The notes under the pieces are model-generated. The model had not been told where the DNA came from and made no database searches. It saw only the letters and a program-made list of their open reading frames with translations. 64,000 nt of DNA from JADJXM01 sp937967285 (lineage in GTDB: Bacteria > Acidobacteriota > Blastocatellia > RBC074), in assembly GCA_050249535.1 (NCBI GenBank), contig JBFWQI010000015.1, positions 62,001 to 126,000 of the forward strand, written 5' to 3'. Within the stretch, counting starts at the first letter, position 1, and the number at the start of each line of letters is the position of its first letter. The position numbers and the translations under genes are program-made. Positions 23,136 through 37,278 of the stretch are shown piece after piece.

Positions 23136-24878
23136 ATGGCTGAGCTCCCGGACATAACACTAGCGTTATATGCCCTGACCGATGTGGGCATGGTGCGCAG
23201 TGGCAACGAAGACAATTTTCTGATACTGGACCTGTCATCCGGCCAGAGCTGGACAGCCAGCGATGAAGAACCTCAGAATCTGCTGACCTATTCGCAGGGC
23301 TACTACGGGTCTCTGCTGGCCGTCTCGGACGGCATGGGCGGCGCGCTGGCCGGCGAGGTCGCATCGCGAATGGCGGTTGAGACCGTGCGCGACAGAATGC
23401 TCCAGCTTCAGGCGCATGACGTATACAGCAAGATGTCGTTCCCTGAGCGGCTTCGTCTGTCGATCGAGGAAGCAAACCTTCTGATCAATGACGAGAGCCA
23501 GAACAACCCGGCTCACAAGGGGCTGGGGGCGACGTTTACCGCAGTTGCCGTCAACGGAAGCAGGATCTTCTTCGCTCAGGTCGGCGACAGCCGGGCCTAC
23601 CTGCTTAGAAACGGCTCCATCTTCCGCATCACCAAGGATCAGTCGCTGGTGCAGCAGCTGATCGACGCCGGTCAGATCACTGAGGAAGAGGCCGAGACGC
23701 ACAGCTATCGCAACGTCATCCTTCAGGCGCTGGGAGCGCACAATAACGTCAACGTCGAGGTCAACCACGTCCCTCTGTGCCAACTGGACACTCTCATCCT
23801 GTGCAGTGACGGCCTGTCAGGAAAGATCAACCAGAGCGAGATTGCCAGAATAGTTCACGAATCCGCGGATCTTAAGTCGGCCTGCGCGGCCATGATCCGA
23901 CTGGCCAACGAACGCGGAGGCGAGGACAACATCACGGTTGTCGTGGCGCAATTCTCGGGCGCAGGGCTGCCTCTGCCGGGCGATGAAATAGTCGAACCAT
24001 CGAGACTGGCTCGCTCACCGGACACTCCGACTGAGATCAACTGGGGTATCGGAGCCAGGACCGATTCGCTCGGAGAGAAGAGCGAAGAGATACCGATCGG
24101 GCAGCTGGGCGGCGGACTTTCGGCGACCGAACCTCTTCCAACTCCGCCGGCCGAATATACTCCGTTCACGGCATCACTCAATCGCGAGACTCAGGAACCG
24201 GCCAGGACCAACGATCTCTCCGATCGACGCGGACCGATCACCTCGGTCTTCGCGGCGGAAGATTTCGATGATGACCCGCAGGTGACCGCGAAAGTACAGC
24301 CGTCTCAGAGCACTTCGCCAATCGACAACAGGAACACATCGCCTCTCGATGACGAGCCGGATGTTCAGACCGCCGTTCAGACGGAGAAGGCCGAGACGGT
24401 CGAGAAGAAATCTGACGACAAGCCCGGGAAGAAGAACGGCCCTTCCGGATTCAACATTCTTCTGATCGGCGGCCTGATTGTCATCGGCCTGGGAGCCGCG
24501 TTGCTGGCGGGTTACTACTTCAGACAGCAGGCTGAAGCGCGAAACGCTGAAGCCGAGATGCAGCTCCAGCAAGACTACCAGAACCAGAAGGACGGCCAGA
24601 TAGGCCAGCTCCGTGAGAAGATCGCCGAAATCACCAAGAAGCTGCAGGCGATCGACAAGCCGTCGCTCAAGGACAAGAGCGTGATCTGGCAGGAGAGCCT
24701 GAACAGGCTGAGCCTGAAACTGGACGAGGTCGACAAACTTCCTTCCGAAAAGCTGCAGGAGATCGGCCAGAACTGCACTGAAATCGACAAGGAACTGAAG
24801 AAGATCGAGGACGAAGTCAACAGCCTGCAGGGCCTGATTCCATTCGCACTCACCAATCGAGAACCGGTCAAGGTCTGA
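23136..24878 (+). CDS. PP2C-family protein phosphatase with C-terminal TM and coiled coil
   Basis: A metal-dependent Ser/Thr phosphatase of the Stp1/PrpC type, fused to a long tail (580 residues). The catalytic domain (about 5-270) shows the metal-binding motifs GNEDNF, VSDGMGG, GLGATFTAVAV, QVGDSRAYLL, LCSDGLSG and GGEDNITVVV. A low-complexity linker (about 280-430) leads to a TM helix (about 438-462, ILLIGGLIVIGLGAALLAGY) and an exported coiled coil. It is probably the counterpart of Hanks-type kinases, none of which are in the window. ATG 23136 is preferred over TTG 23130. It ends 4 nt from the convergent peptidoglycan-binding-domain gene. Confidence 0.9.
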   Translation: MAELPDITLALYALTDVGMVRSGNEDNFLILDLSSGQSWTASDEEPQNLLTYSQGYYGSLLAVSDGMGGALAGEVASRMAVETVRDRMLQLQAHDVYSKMSFPERLRLSIEEANLLINDESQNNPAHKGLGATFTAVAVNGSRIFFAQVGDSRAYLLRNGSIFRITKDQSLVQQLIDAGQITEEEAETHSYRNVILQALGAHNNVNVEVNHVPLCQLDTLILCSDGLSGKINQSEIARIVHESADLKSACAAMIRLANERGGEDNITVVVAQFSGAGLPLPGDEIVEPSRLARSPDTPTEINWGIGARTDSLGEKSEEIPIGQLGGGLSATEPLPTPPAEYTPFTASLNRETQEPARTNDLSDRRGPITSVFAAEDFDDDPQVTAKVQPSQSTSPIDNRNTSPLDDEPDVQTAVQTEKAETVEKKSDDKPGKKNGPSGFNILLIGGLIVIGLGAALLAGYYFRQQAEARNAEAEMQLQQDYQNQKDGQIGQLREKIAEITKKLQAIDKPSLKDKSVIWQESLNRLSLKLDEVDKLPSEKLQEIGQNCTEIDKELKKIEDEVNSLQGLIPFALTNREPVKV

Positions 24879-24882
24879 CCGA

Positions 24883-25623
24883 TCACAGATTCACGACAAA
24901 GACAGTTTTAACCCCGGCGATCTTTCTGATATCCGAGATCACCTGGCCGAGATCCGCCTTGTGTCCGGCCGGCGCCTTGACGGTCACCATTCCATCCCTG
25001 ACATCGGCGACCCATCTTTCAGTCTCCGGCCTGCTGTCGAGCAGGCGCCGCACCTCTGTGCCGACTTCGGCATCGTTCCGGCCGATCAGCCTGGTGCTCG
25101 CCCTTTGAGCTCCCTTGCCGAGCCCTTTCGCGCCGCGGACCGATGCGCCGCCGACTTCCGAGGCAACCTCTTTCGACTTGCCGGCAGCCGATTCGCCGAG
25201 GTCCCAGGTCTTCTCGAGGCCGGTTACCGCGCCGTCCCTGACCTTACCGGCGGCGCTACCGATCGACTGGCCTGTCGCGATCGTCGTATCGCGGACTCCG
25301 CCGCCGATTCGCGGCAGCAAACCCGGGGATCCGGTCGAATCCTTCGCCGGATAGGTCAGGCCGAGGCTCAGATAAGTCTCGCGGTCGATCCTGCCCGAAG
25401 CCGGAATCCCGCTCTTCTTCTGCCAGGCGCGAACAGCTTCGCGAGTCCGCTGGTCGAGGACGCCGCTCGGCTTACCGTCATACAGGCCCCGCTTGCTGAG
25501 CTCGACCTGCACTGCGGTCACCTCCCGGCCGGTGATCACGATGTCCGAAGGCTGCTGAGCCGGCGCCCCGATGCAGAACAACAGGGTCAGGGCGACAGCC
25601 GTTCCGATGCTCCTCAATCTCAT
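24883..25623 (-). CDS. Exported peptidoglycan-binding and BON-domain protein
   Basis: A 246-residue exported protein with a signal peptide (LRSIGTAVALTLLFCIGAPA). It has a PG_binding_1-like domain (VQVELSKRGLYDGKPSGVLD, TREAVRAWQKKSGI) and a C-terminal BON-like domain (DAEVGTEVRRLLDSRPETER, then VRDGMVTVKAPAG and VKTVFVVNL). The linker is rich in Gly/Ala/Lys. It probably sits in the periplasm bound to peptidoglycan. ATG 25623 is chosen because GGGAGAAG precedes it and it begins the signal peptide. A longer start at 25677 would overlap the stop of the sigma-54 regulator gene (ATGA), so the two genes are very probably one operon either way. Confidence 0.82.
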   Translation of the reverse strand: MRLRSIGTAVALTLLFCIGAPAQQPSDIVITGREVTAVQVELSKRGLYDGKPSGVLDQRTREAVRAWQKKSGIPASGRIDRETYLSLGLTYPAKDSTGSPGLLPRIGGGVRDTTIATGQSIGSAAGKVRDGAVTGLEKTWDLGESAAGKSKEVASEVGGASVRGAKGLGKGAQRASTRLIGRNDAEVGTEVRRLLDSRPETERWVADVRDGMVTVKAPAGHKADLGQVISDIRKIAGVKTVFVVNL

Positions 25624-25673
25624 TTCGCTTCTCCCTACTCGCACTACTTTCATCCCGTGATTATACATCGCGT

Positions 25674-27089
<1,416 letters not shown>

Positions 27090-27216
27090 CCTCCCGTTTC
27101 TAAACTACTCGGCTTATGAAAGAGTTTTGTCTCGACCGGATTTTTCAGCATGATTTATAAAAATCCCGAGTCTGCTAGGTGGATTTTCAGGGCAAAAAGG
27201 CCACTTCATCCCCCTG

Positions 27217-27371
27217 AATCAATCCTGTAAATCCTGAAAAATCCTGTTAATCCTGTCGAAAATTCACTTCTCTTCTTCAGTGCTCTGTTAACAAAATATC
27301 TTTGGATTTCGACGCCAAGGCGCCACATTTTTAAAGCTATAGTTTCCAGAGTATTCAGGCTGATCAGTTAC
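27217..27371. repeat. Repeat-filled spacer between kinase and regulator genes
   Basis: Four units of an AATCCTG-type repeat with a period near 10 nt (27217-27258) are preceded by AAAAAGGCCACTTCATCCCC. That sequence is shared, with few changes, by the element at 60350-60436. A GACGCCAAGGCGCCAC motif follows at 27311, and the stretch ends in GGCTGATCAGTTAC (27358-27371), an imperfect copy of the 15-bp terminal repeat seen at 37760 and 38037. Confidence 0.7.
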
Positions 27372-27372
27372 G

Positions 27373-28350
27373 TTATTTCGACTTCTCAACCGAGCCATGA
27401 CTCCCCAGCGGGATTTCGATTTTCAGGGTCGTCCCGTCGCCGTTGTCCGAAGACCTTGCCGAGACGGAGCCTCCGTGGAGTTCCACGATCCTGCGCGCAA
27501 GCGCCAGACCGAGCCCGATCGCGTTGAGCCTGTCCTGTCCGACGAAATCGAACATCGACGCCAGACGCCCTTCATCCGGGGTCTCCCCGGCATCGCGAAC
27601 CTCGATCTCCGCCTTCCCGTCCATCGTGCTCAGATTTATTTCGATCTTTGAATCAGGCGGCGCCGCCGCGCCGCTCCTCGCGATCAAACCCGAAATCGCC
27701 GCCTGCATCCGCTCCGGATCGCAATTCAGATTTATCGGTTTGCCGCCGTCGCTGAGAACGATTTTCAGGCCTCGTTCTTCCGCCCTCGCAGCCTGCCCTT
27801 CTACAGCCTTACGCGCGATCTGGGACAGATCGTGCAGACCAACTTTGAGCGTGATCGGACGTGTCAACGAGCTGACCAGAGCCGCCTGTTCGACCAGCGC
27901 ATCTACTCCGTCGGCGACCTTCTGGACAATCTCGCCGACCTCGCGCTGTCCCGAAGTGACCTTTTTGAGGTACGCGATGTAGAGCTTGATTCCGCCGATC
28001 TGATTCTTGAAATCGTGCAGAAGGCGTGAAACCAGACGGCCTGCTTCCCGCTGATAGAGTTTCTCATTTCGATCGCCGGCCGGTTCAATCTCGACCAGCA
28101 CCCGGGCCGACCCGCTTTCATCCATTCTCAGCAGTCTGACGGCATATTCGTTTCCATCCGCTCTACAGACCAGCCGCTGCTGCGCGCGGTCGGATCCGAT
28201 AAAATCCCTGTATGTGAGCTCGAAACCGTCAAGGAGTTCGCAGATGCCGCCGTCCGGCGTCAGACTCCCGTGCTCCGGCCGGTGCACGGCGAGCATCTTC
28301 CCGTCAGAATCGCACAACGCCATCAAAACTGTGGATGTTTCATCCGCCAT
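27373..28350 (-). CDS. Sensor histidine kinase with atypical ATP-binding motifs
   Basis: A 325-residue kinase-like protein with no visible membrane segment. An N-terminal sensory region (1-95) leads to a histidine box, with H112 in RLLHDFKNQIGGIKLY, and a HATPase_c-like domain that ends in IGLGLALARRIVELHGGSVS. The N box normally has an asparagine pair (NLLxNA), but here the segment reads QAAISGLIARSGAAAP. The G1 box is DAGETPDEG rather than DxGxG. So either ATP binding is altered or it acts as a pseudokinase/phosphatase. It lies upstream of the sigma-54 regulator on the same strand, making that the likely partner; the divergent CheY-like gene is another. Confidence 0.8.
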   Translation of the reverse strand: MADETSTVLMALCDSDGKMLAVHRPEHGSLTPDGGICELLDGFELTYRDFIGSDRAQQRLVCRADGNEYAVRLLRMDESGSARVLVEIEPAGDRNEKLYQREAGRLVSRLLHDFKNQIGGIKLYIAYLKKVTSGQREVGEIVQKVADGVDALVEQAALVSSLTRPITLKVGLHDLSQIARKAVEGQAARAEERGLKIVLSDGGKPINLNCDPERMQAAISGLIARSGAAAPPDSKIEINLSTMDGKAEIEVRDAGETPDEGRLASMFDFVGQDRLNAIGLGLALARRIVELHGGSVSARSSDNGDGTTLKIEIPLGSHGSVEKSK

Positions 28351-28639
28351 AATGCGCTATATTCAGCAAGGGGAGTTCTTCGGGCAGGGGATTTGCTCGT
28401 TCTTCCTTCTTAACGACGATCCGAATAAAACCCGACTGGATCTTATTTCCGTCGTCGATCATCGAACAGGATGCTTCAGCAACGAGCGTATGCTAACAAA
28501 AAGCTGCTTCATGCTCAAACCCCGAGACACACACATTAACGATTTGCGAACTGATATCATACATTAAAACTGCCTTCACAGCGAAAACATGTGTACTGTA
28601 ATAATTCGCAGCATAAACTAAAGCAGTTTATTTGACTAT

Positions 28640-29020
28640 ATGACCGACGGGAAATCCACAATACTGATTGTTGAAGATTCTGAGGATATAAGATCAGCGC
28701 TCAGGCTGATGCTCAAACTGCACGATTTCAATGTCTGCGAGGCAGGAGACGGAGAATCGGCAATCAGGCAGGCCATCGGGATACAACCCGACATGATATT
28801 AATGGATGTCACGCTTCCCGGAATAGACGGCATCGAGGCCACGCGAGCCATCCGGGGGCAGGAAAACTGCGAAGATATCCCGCTGATCATCATCTCTGCC
28901 CACGATGGTGAGGATGTGAGCGAACGCGCCCGGGCCGCCGGAGCCACCGACTTCTGCTCCAAGCCGATCGAATTCAGCTACCTTATTACATTGATAAACA
29001 AGCACTTGCACCTAAGCTGA
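28640..29020 (+). CDS. CheY-like single-domain response regulator
   Basis: A stand-alone receiver domain of 126 residues. The acidic pocket is ED at 12-13, the phosphoacceptor is D56 (MILMDVTLPGIDG), the switch serine is in LIIISAHDG, and the conserved lysine is in FCSKPIEF. There is no output domain, so it must act by binding a partner, such as a kinase, a motor switch or a phosphorelay protein. It is divergent from the histidine kinase gene, with a 289-nt spacer that probably holds both promoters. Confidence 0.9.
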   Translation: MTDGKSTILIVEDSEDIRSALRLMLKLHDFNVCEAGDGESAIRQAIGIQPDMILMDVTLPGIDGIEATRAIRGQENCEDIPLIIISAHDGEDVSERARAAGATDFCSKPIEFSYLITLINKHLHLS

Positions 29021-29084
29021 TACTCAGCCCCCGCTCGTACTTTTGACATAATTTTACAATTTCCGATGGTCAGGATGTTGTAAA

Positions 29085-29312
29085 ATGAAGAATATGATGC
29101 GCGACCGGAGAAAAATCATCTCAATCAAACCCCTGAAAAAGGGAGAAACCGAGGATGGGAACCGCTCAACTGCGCATACTCCCGAAGAGTTGATCGGAAT
29201 GATGTGGCAGTTGACCCTCGATGCCTGGGCCTTCAAGGAAGATATCCGTACTGAACCAAGATTACAGAGACATCTTGTCGTGCTTAAACGAAGAGAAAAG
29301 AACATCACCTGA
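29085..29312 (+). CDS. Small conserved-looking protein of unknown function
   Basis: A 75-residue product with a charged N-terminus and a core EELIGMMWQLTLDAWAF followed by RLQRHLVVLKRRE. I have a weak impression of having seen similar short proteins (WQLT.DAWAF...RLxRH) elsewhere, but I cannot name a family or a function. It lies 65 nt after the CheY-like gene and 32 nt before an exported DUF6265-like gene, all on the same strand. An antisense reading frame of similar size covers the same place, so confidence is moderate. Confidence 0.55.
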   Translation: MKNMMRDRRKIISIKPLKKGETEDGNRSTAHTPEELIGMMWQLTLDAWAFKEDIRTEPRLQRHLVVLKRREKNIT

Positions 29313-29344
29313 ATACCATCCTGGATAGTTTAAGAGGAGATCAA

Positions 29345-29836
29345 ATGAGACTGACACTGATCCTCGTGCTTTTATCGACAATTTACGGCGCTCAGGCGGC
29401 ACAGAAGAACGACTCGCTGAAGGATCTGAGCTGGCTGGCCGGCACCTGGACCTGTCAGAAATGGGGCGGCGAGATGACGGAGGTCTGGTCGGTCCCAAAC
29501 GGCAACTCGGTGATGGGCATGTTCAGCCTCGTCAAGGACGGGAAACCGACGTTCTACGAGTTCATGACCTTCGAGAAGAACGCCGACGGGGTGCGGTTCT
29601 ACCTCAGACATTTCAATCCGAAATCGGTCGCCTGGGAAGACAAGGCCTCGCCGGTCGTCTTCTCGGTCAGCATGCCCGGACAACATGAGGTCGTCATGGA
29701 AAGAATCGACTCGCCCGAGTCGAAGACCAGACTCATCTACAAGCTGGAATCGCCCGACAGGCTGAACGCCCGGCTCGAGAAGATCGCAGACGGAAAGCCG
29801 CAGATCGAATCCTTCGATTATATCCGCGCAAAATAG
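29345..29836 (+). CDS. Exported DUF6265-like protein
   Basis: A 163-residue exported protein with a short signal peptide (LTLILVLLSTIYGAQA). The body matches the DUF6265-type lipocalin-like beta-barrel pattern: LKDLSWLAGTWTCQ, EVWSVPNGNSVMGMFSLVKD, FYEFMTFEKNADGVRFYLRH and a C-terminal RLIYKLESPDRLNA. Function is unknown; related folds bind small hydrophobic ligands. GAGGAG lies 6 nt before the ATG. It ends 3 nt before the convergent P-loop NTPase gene. Confidence 0.78.
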   Translation: MRLTLILVLLSTIYGAQAAQKNDSLKDLSWLAGTWTCQKWGGEMTEVWSVPNGNSVMGMFSLVKDGKPTFYEFMTFEKNADGVRFYLRHFNPKSVAWEDKASPVVFSVSMPGQHEVVMERIDSPESKTRLIYKLESPDRLNARLEKIADGKPQIESFDYIRAK

Positions 29837-29839
29837 TGG

Positions 29840-30451
29840 TCAGGCGCGCAGCGCTGACAGAATGCTGTCTATCAGAATCGGGAGATCCGATCGGGAGTAG
29901 ACCGGAAGGCTGAAATCCGGAACCGCCGCGGTTAACGCTCTCAGGGCGAGATCCTGATCGTCGTTGGTGTAGACGGCATCGATCAGCCCTCCGGTGAGGG
30001 CATGTCTGGCCGATGGCTTGATCTTCGGCCGGTCGACGCGGTATGCGAGAACAGCGAAAGCGGCCGGAAAATATCTGAGCAGGCTGGTCCCCTCGATAAT
30101 GACGGAAGCCGAGCTGACCCGGCTCAGAGCCTCACTGATTCCGGTCTCGACCTGTCCGTCTGTCGCGATCACCCAGTGAACGTTCGTCGCGCCGGCCTCC
30201 CAGTACCTGCCGGTGTCCTTTCCCGGCGCCCATGTCTGTTCCCTGCCCGATCTGATCGTCGGCCTCTCGCCGAGAAGGCCGCTCACGCAGCAGGCCTCGG
30301 GATCCTTACCACATGACCTGTGATGGCCGCGCGTCAGCTTGATCGCCTCCCAGGGACCGCAGCCGGCCAGACCGCCGAGCAGATCGCAGACGAGCGACGT
30401 CTTGCCGGTATTAGATCCCGCCCCTGAGACGACAACTATCCTCGGATCCAT
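29840..30451 (-). CDS. MobB-like P-loop NTPase with a cysteine cluster
   Basis: A 203-residue P-loop protein. The Walker A loop is AGSNTGKT (residues 11-18), with alanine at the first position, as the P-loop pattern allows. A basic segment KLTRGHHRSCGKDPEACC follows, with cysteines C47, C54 and C55 that could bind metal. The SASVIIEGTSLLRYF strand resembles Walker B/switch regions of MobB or dethiobiotin-synthetase-like proteins. The enzyme reaction is unknown. It lies upstream of ppdK on the same strand, but a strong terminator region between them points to separate transcripts. It is convergent with the DUF6265-like gene. Confidence 0.6.
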   Translation of the reverse strand: MDPRIVVVSGAGSNTGKTSLVCDLLGGLAGCGPWEAIKLTRGHHRSCGKDPEACCVSGLLGERPTIRSGREQTWAPGKDTGRYWEAGATNVHWVIATDGQVETGISEALSRVSSASVIIEGTSLLRYFPAAFAVLAYRVDRPKIKPSARHALTGGLIDAVYTNDDQDLALRALTAAVPDFSLPVYSRSDLPILIDSILSALRA

Positions 30452-30464
30452 AAATCAACCGCTG

Positions 30465-30507
30465 AATAAAAAGAGCCGGGACCGCGCAATGAGTGCCCGG
30501 TCCCGGC
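30465..30507 (-). terminator. Intrinsic terminator downstream of ppdK
   Basis: Read on the minus strand, the arms GCCGGGACC and GGTCCCGGC (30499-30507 with 30475-30483) are followed by TCTTTTTATT. It lies 18 nt past the ppdK stop. Confidence 0.88.
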
Positions 30508-30525
30508 CCATCTGGTTGTGTGAAA

Positions 30526-33303
<2,778 letters not shown>

Positions 33304-33378
33304 CGCTTTCTGTTATCTCCTTGACTCGTTAATTTCGACGGCAGAGAGCGCGCGCCGCGGGCCATCCGGTGCCCGCAC

Positions 33379-34158
<780 letters not shown>

Positions 34159-34248
34159 AAACCGATATCGTAAATGGTATGACCAGAATAGTAAAGCTGA
34201 AGTGCAGGCCGATGCGCCAAAGCGCGCATCAATTAATAACAGGAACGC

Positions 34249-34596
34249 TCATCTCTTATCCTTCAGAACGACTCTCGCCTTCGAGTACATGACAGGATAG
34301 CGCCCCGGCGGGCGGATGACCCAGACTTCTCCCCGCCGATTGTCCTCGCCCGAAGCCTCGACAACGCCCAGATATTTGCCGTTCTCCTTGAGAAATGCGT
34401 GTTTTCCGATCGCGGGATTGCCGCGGGGCACCATACGGTAGACGTAGAAGCCGGCGCCGACCACTCCGATCAGCATAACGATCACAATCTGGCGGATGAA
34501 CCGGAAGAAGAATTTCGACGCCAGCCACATGATCAGCGCTCCGCCCACCAGCACGGCGCCGAGGATGATTCCGCCGATCAGATAATACTCGTTCAT
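34249..34596 (-). CDS. Small membrane protein of unknown function
   Basis: A 115-residue protein with two predicted TM helices at the N-terminus (YLIGGIILGAVLVGGALIMW and IVIVMLIGVVGAGFYVY). A small basic exported or cytoplasmic domain of about 60 residues follows (GKYLGVVEASGEDNRRGEVW, then VVLKDKR). I recognise no family. It is the third gene of a tight set of three small membrane-protein genes (35240 to 34249), 18 nt after the 58-residue gene. Confidence 0.72.
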   Translation of the reverse strand: MNEYYLIGGIILGAVLVGGALIMWLASKFFFRFIRQIVIVMLIGVVGAGFYVYRMVPRGNPAIGKHAFLKENGKYLGVVEASGEDNRRGEVWVIRPPGRYPVMYSKARVVLKDKR

Positions 34597-34614
34597 ATGG
34601 GGACGCGGGGCGGA

Positions 34615-34787
34615 TCAGAGCGGAAGCGGATACAGGACCCAGGCTATCAGAAATCCTATTCCGACGAAGTAGGCGAAAACCTTGAGCCCGTAGCGGACCC
34701 GCTCGGCGGTCGTATGATGTTCGGATGAAAGGACGGCGAATGCGATCGAGACCAGCAGCGCGAACAGAACGAGTGCCAGAAAATGTG

Positions 34788-34791
<4 letters not shown>
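34615..34791 (-). CDS. 58-residue two-TM protein
   Basis: A very short membrane protein: HFLALVLFALLVSIAFAVLS, a charged loop (SEHHTTAERVRYG), then VFAYFVGIGFLIAWVLYPLP. The ATG at 34789-34791 overlaps the stop of the gene upstream (ATGA) and has GGAGG just upstream. This translational coupling is why the short start is preferred over the longer frame that begins at 34998. The function is unknown; the layout suggests a subunit or partner of the neighbouring membrane proteins. Confidence 0.75.
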
Positions 34792-35240
<449 letters not shown>

Positions 35241-35280
35241 GCTGACAAATCGGGATTTTATGTTTTGGCCGTCCGGAGTG

Positions 35281-35991
35281 TCAAGAAACGGCGAGCCGGT
35301 CGCTCTCGGCTCTCAGCTCCTCGAGCGCGCTCTGAAACCGTTCCTGCTCGGCCGGATCGTCGGGATCCGCGACGTGAAACGGCCGGCCGATAACGACACA
35401 GGCTCGGGCGAAGGGCTTCGGGATCTCAATCCGATCCCAGCTCGGCAGCTTCCAGCAGCGGTCGAGCGAGATCGAAAAAGGCAGGATCGCCGCTCCGGAT
35501 CTGGCCGCCAGCAGCAGAGCTCCCGGTTTCGCCCGATAGATCGGCCCGCGCGGACCGTCGACCGTGAAGGCCGCGCTGCGGCCGGCCTTGACCGCCCGGA
35601 TCATCTGAATCAGCGCCGACCGCGCCCCGCGCGTCGAACTGCCACGCGCCGCGCCGTACCCGAACCGCTGAATGAAGCGCGCGATGTACTCCGAATCGAA
35701 ACTCTGCGAGGACATGACCACGATCCCCCGATCGCGCCAGAAATAGGTCGCGATCGGGATCCGGTTATGCCAGAAACAGTAGACCAGCGGCTCCCCATCG
35801 CGATGGTTCTCGCCGCCCCTGACCTCGAACCGCAGGGTCATCCCGATGACGCGAATCAGCCAGTAGAGGACCACCCCCGCCGAGCGGATGATCAGCCTCT
35901 GTTTTAACGTGTACTTGTCGAGCGGTGCGAATTTGAAGAGCTTGTCGGGCTCCTCGCGCTTTCGGCTCTCGATTGGTATGGTTTCCGGCAT
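35281..35991 (-). CDS. DUF374-type lysophospholipid acyltransferase-like protein
   Basis: A 236-residue member of the LPLAT-like DUF374 family. Typical segments are VYCFWHNRIPIATYFW (the family HxxxxP variant of the acyltransferase HX4D), VMSSQSFDSEYIARFIQRFG, RGSSTRGARSAL and FTVDGPRGPIYRAKPG. Such proteins act on lipid A or phospholipids at the inner membrane; the substrate here is unknown. An N-terminal hydrophobic segment (LIIRSAGVVLYWLIRVIG) probably anchors it. The upstream region shared with the divergent GDPD gene consists almost only of heptamer repeats. Confidence 0.87.
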   Translation of the reverse strand: MPETIPIESRKREEPDKLFKFAPLDKYTLKQRLIIRSAGVVLYWLIRVIGMTLRFEVRGGENHRDGEPLVYCFWHNRIPIATYFWRDRGIVVMSSQSFDSEYIARFIQRFGYGAARGSSTRGARSALIQMIRAVKAGRSAAFTVDGPRGPIYRAKPGALLLAARSGAAILPFSISLDRCWKLPSWDRIEIPKPFARACVVIGRPFHVADPDDPAEQERFQSALEELRAESDRLAVS

Positions 35992-35995
35992 AGAA

Positions 35996-36083
<88 letters not shown>

Positions 36084-36809
36084 ATGTTGATTATCGCGCA
36101 TCGCGGCGCATCGCGCGCCGAACCGGAGAACACGCTGCGCGCCTTCGATCTGGCGATCCGCCAGGGCGCGCAGATGATCGAACTCGATCTGCATCTGACC
36201 GCGGACGGTCACGTCGTTGTGATCCACGACCCGGAGCTCGACCATACGACCGACCTGACGGGGCGCGTGGATCAGTTGACGCTCGATCAGGTGCGCAGGG
36301 CCGATGCCGGCAAGGGAGAACGAATTCCCACGCTCGATGAGACGCTCGATCTGACTCTGGGCAGAGTCCGCCTCTACCTCGAAATCAAGGACCCGCGGGC
36401 GGCCGAAGAGACATTGCGGATGATCAGGGCCCGCAACTGCCGGGACGCCTGCCTGCTGGCTTCGTTCGACCTCCCGCTCATGCGGCGGCTCGGCCGTGAA
36501 GTGAACGATATCGAACTCGGCGTGATTCTCGGCAACGAGACAATCAATCCTGTAGTCCGCTGGCGCGAGGCCTTCCCGTGGCTCGCACTGCGCGACATCC
36601 GTTATGACGTGCTCTGCATGCAGGTCGAATTGTGTTACGGGATGCTGGTCCGGAAGATGAAGGCGTCCGGCAGGAAGGTCTACGTCTGGACGGCGGATGA
36701 AGATAAACAGTTCGAACGAATGATCGGGTACGAGGTCGACGGCATAGTGACCAACGTACCCGATCGGTTGAACAATTACCTCTCGAAGCGGGGGATTACC
36801 CCCTGCTGA
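36084..36809 (+). CDS. Glycerophosphodiester phosphodiesterase
   Basis: GDPD enzymes split glycerophosphodiesters into glycerol-3-phosphate and an alcohol. The 241-residue protein has the catalytic start IIAHRGASRAEPENT (His and metal-binding Glu), then IELDLHLTADGHVVVIHD with the second catalytic histidine and its metal ligands. YLEIKDP and VYVWTADED lie further on. No signal peptide is present, so it is likely cytoplasmic (UgpQ-like). The start is fixed by the HRG motif; the preceding bases are repeat sequence and show no Shine-Dalgarno site. The 3' end overlaps the convergent DUF1232 gene by 14 nt. Confidence 0.93.
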   Translation: MLIIAHRGASRAEPENTLRAFDLAIRQGAQMIELDLHLTADGHVVVIHDPELDHTTDLTGRVDQLTLDQVRRADAGKGERIPTLDETLDLTLGRVRLYLEIKDPRAAEETLRMIRARNCRDACLLASFDLPLMRRLGREVNDIELGVILGNETINPVVRWREAFPWLALRDIRYDVLCMQVELCYGMLVRKMKASGRKVYVWTADEDKQFERMIGYEVDGIVTNVPDRLNNYLSKRGITPC

Positions 36810-37278
36810 CGCGTTTTTCCCTGTGCTCCTCGATCGGCTCGGGGCGGGAGGGCGACGAGAGCAGACCGCCCTTGACCTGCGGCGCTATCTCGACGCGACC
36901 GAGCAGGATGTGGCGGATGCGTTTCGGCAGGACATACTGGGCGGCCCACGAGATCCTGTCGACGACGCCGACCAGATCGCCGGTGCCGTCCCAGTGCTCG
37001 CGCAGGACATCGTCGTCTGTCCGGCCGAGCATCCTCAGCAGAACGATCGCGATCAGGTAGAGGTCATCGACCTGACCGACGAACGGAATGAGATCCGGGA
37101 TGAAGTCGAGCGGGGAGATGACGTATGCGATCGTCCCCACCAGCAGCGCCTTCTCGGCCATCGGCACGCGGCTGTCCTTGAACAGCCTTGCCAGCAGCTT
37201 GACGAAGTTCGGAATCAGCAGCACTGTCTGCCTGAGAAATCCCCTCGCCTTCTTGCGTTCTTTTACTATTTCTCCCAT
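36796..37278 (-). CDS. DUF1232 (YkvA-type) membrane protein
   Basis: A 160-residue protein with the DUF1232 core VPMAEKALLVGTIAYVISPL followed by DFIPDLIPFVGQVDDL. A hydrophobic stretch follows (YLIAIVLLRML). The family is widespread and of unknown function. The N-terminus is basic and the C-terminus is a charged tail. It overlaps the 3' end of the GDPD gene by 14 nt on the opposite strand. Confidence 0.87.
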   Translation of the reverse strand: MGEIVKERKKARGFLRQTVLLIPNFVKLLARLFKDSRVPMAEKALLVGTIAYVISPLDFIPDLIPFVGQVDDLYLIAIVLLRMLGRTDDDVLREHWDGTGDLVGVVDRISWAAQYVLPKRIRHILLGRVEIAPQVKGGLLSSPSRPEPIEEHREKRVSRG

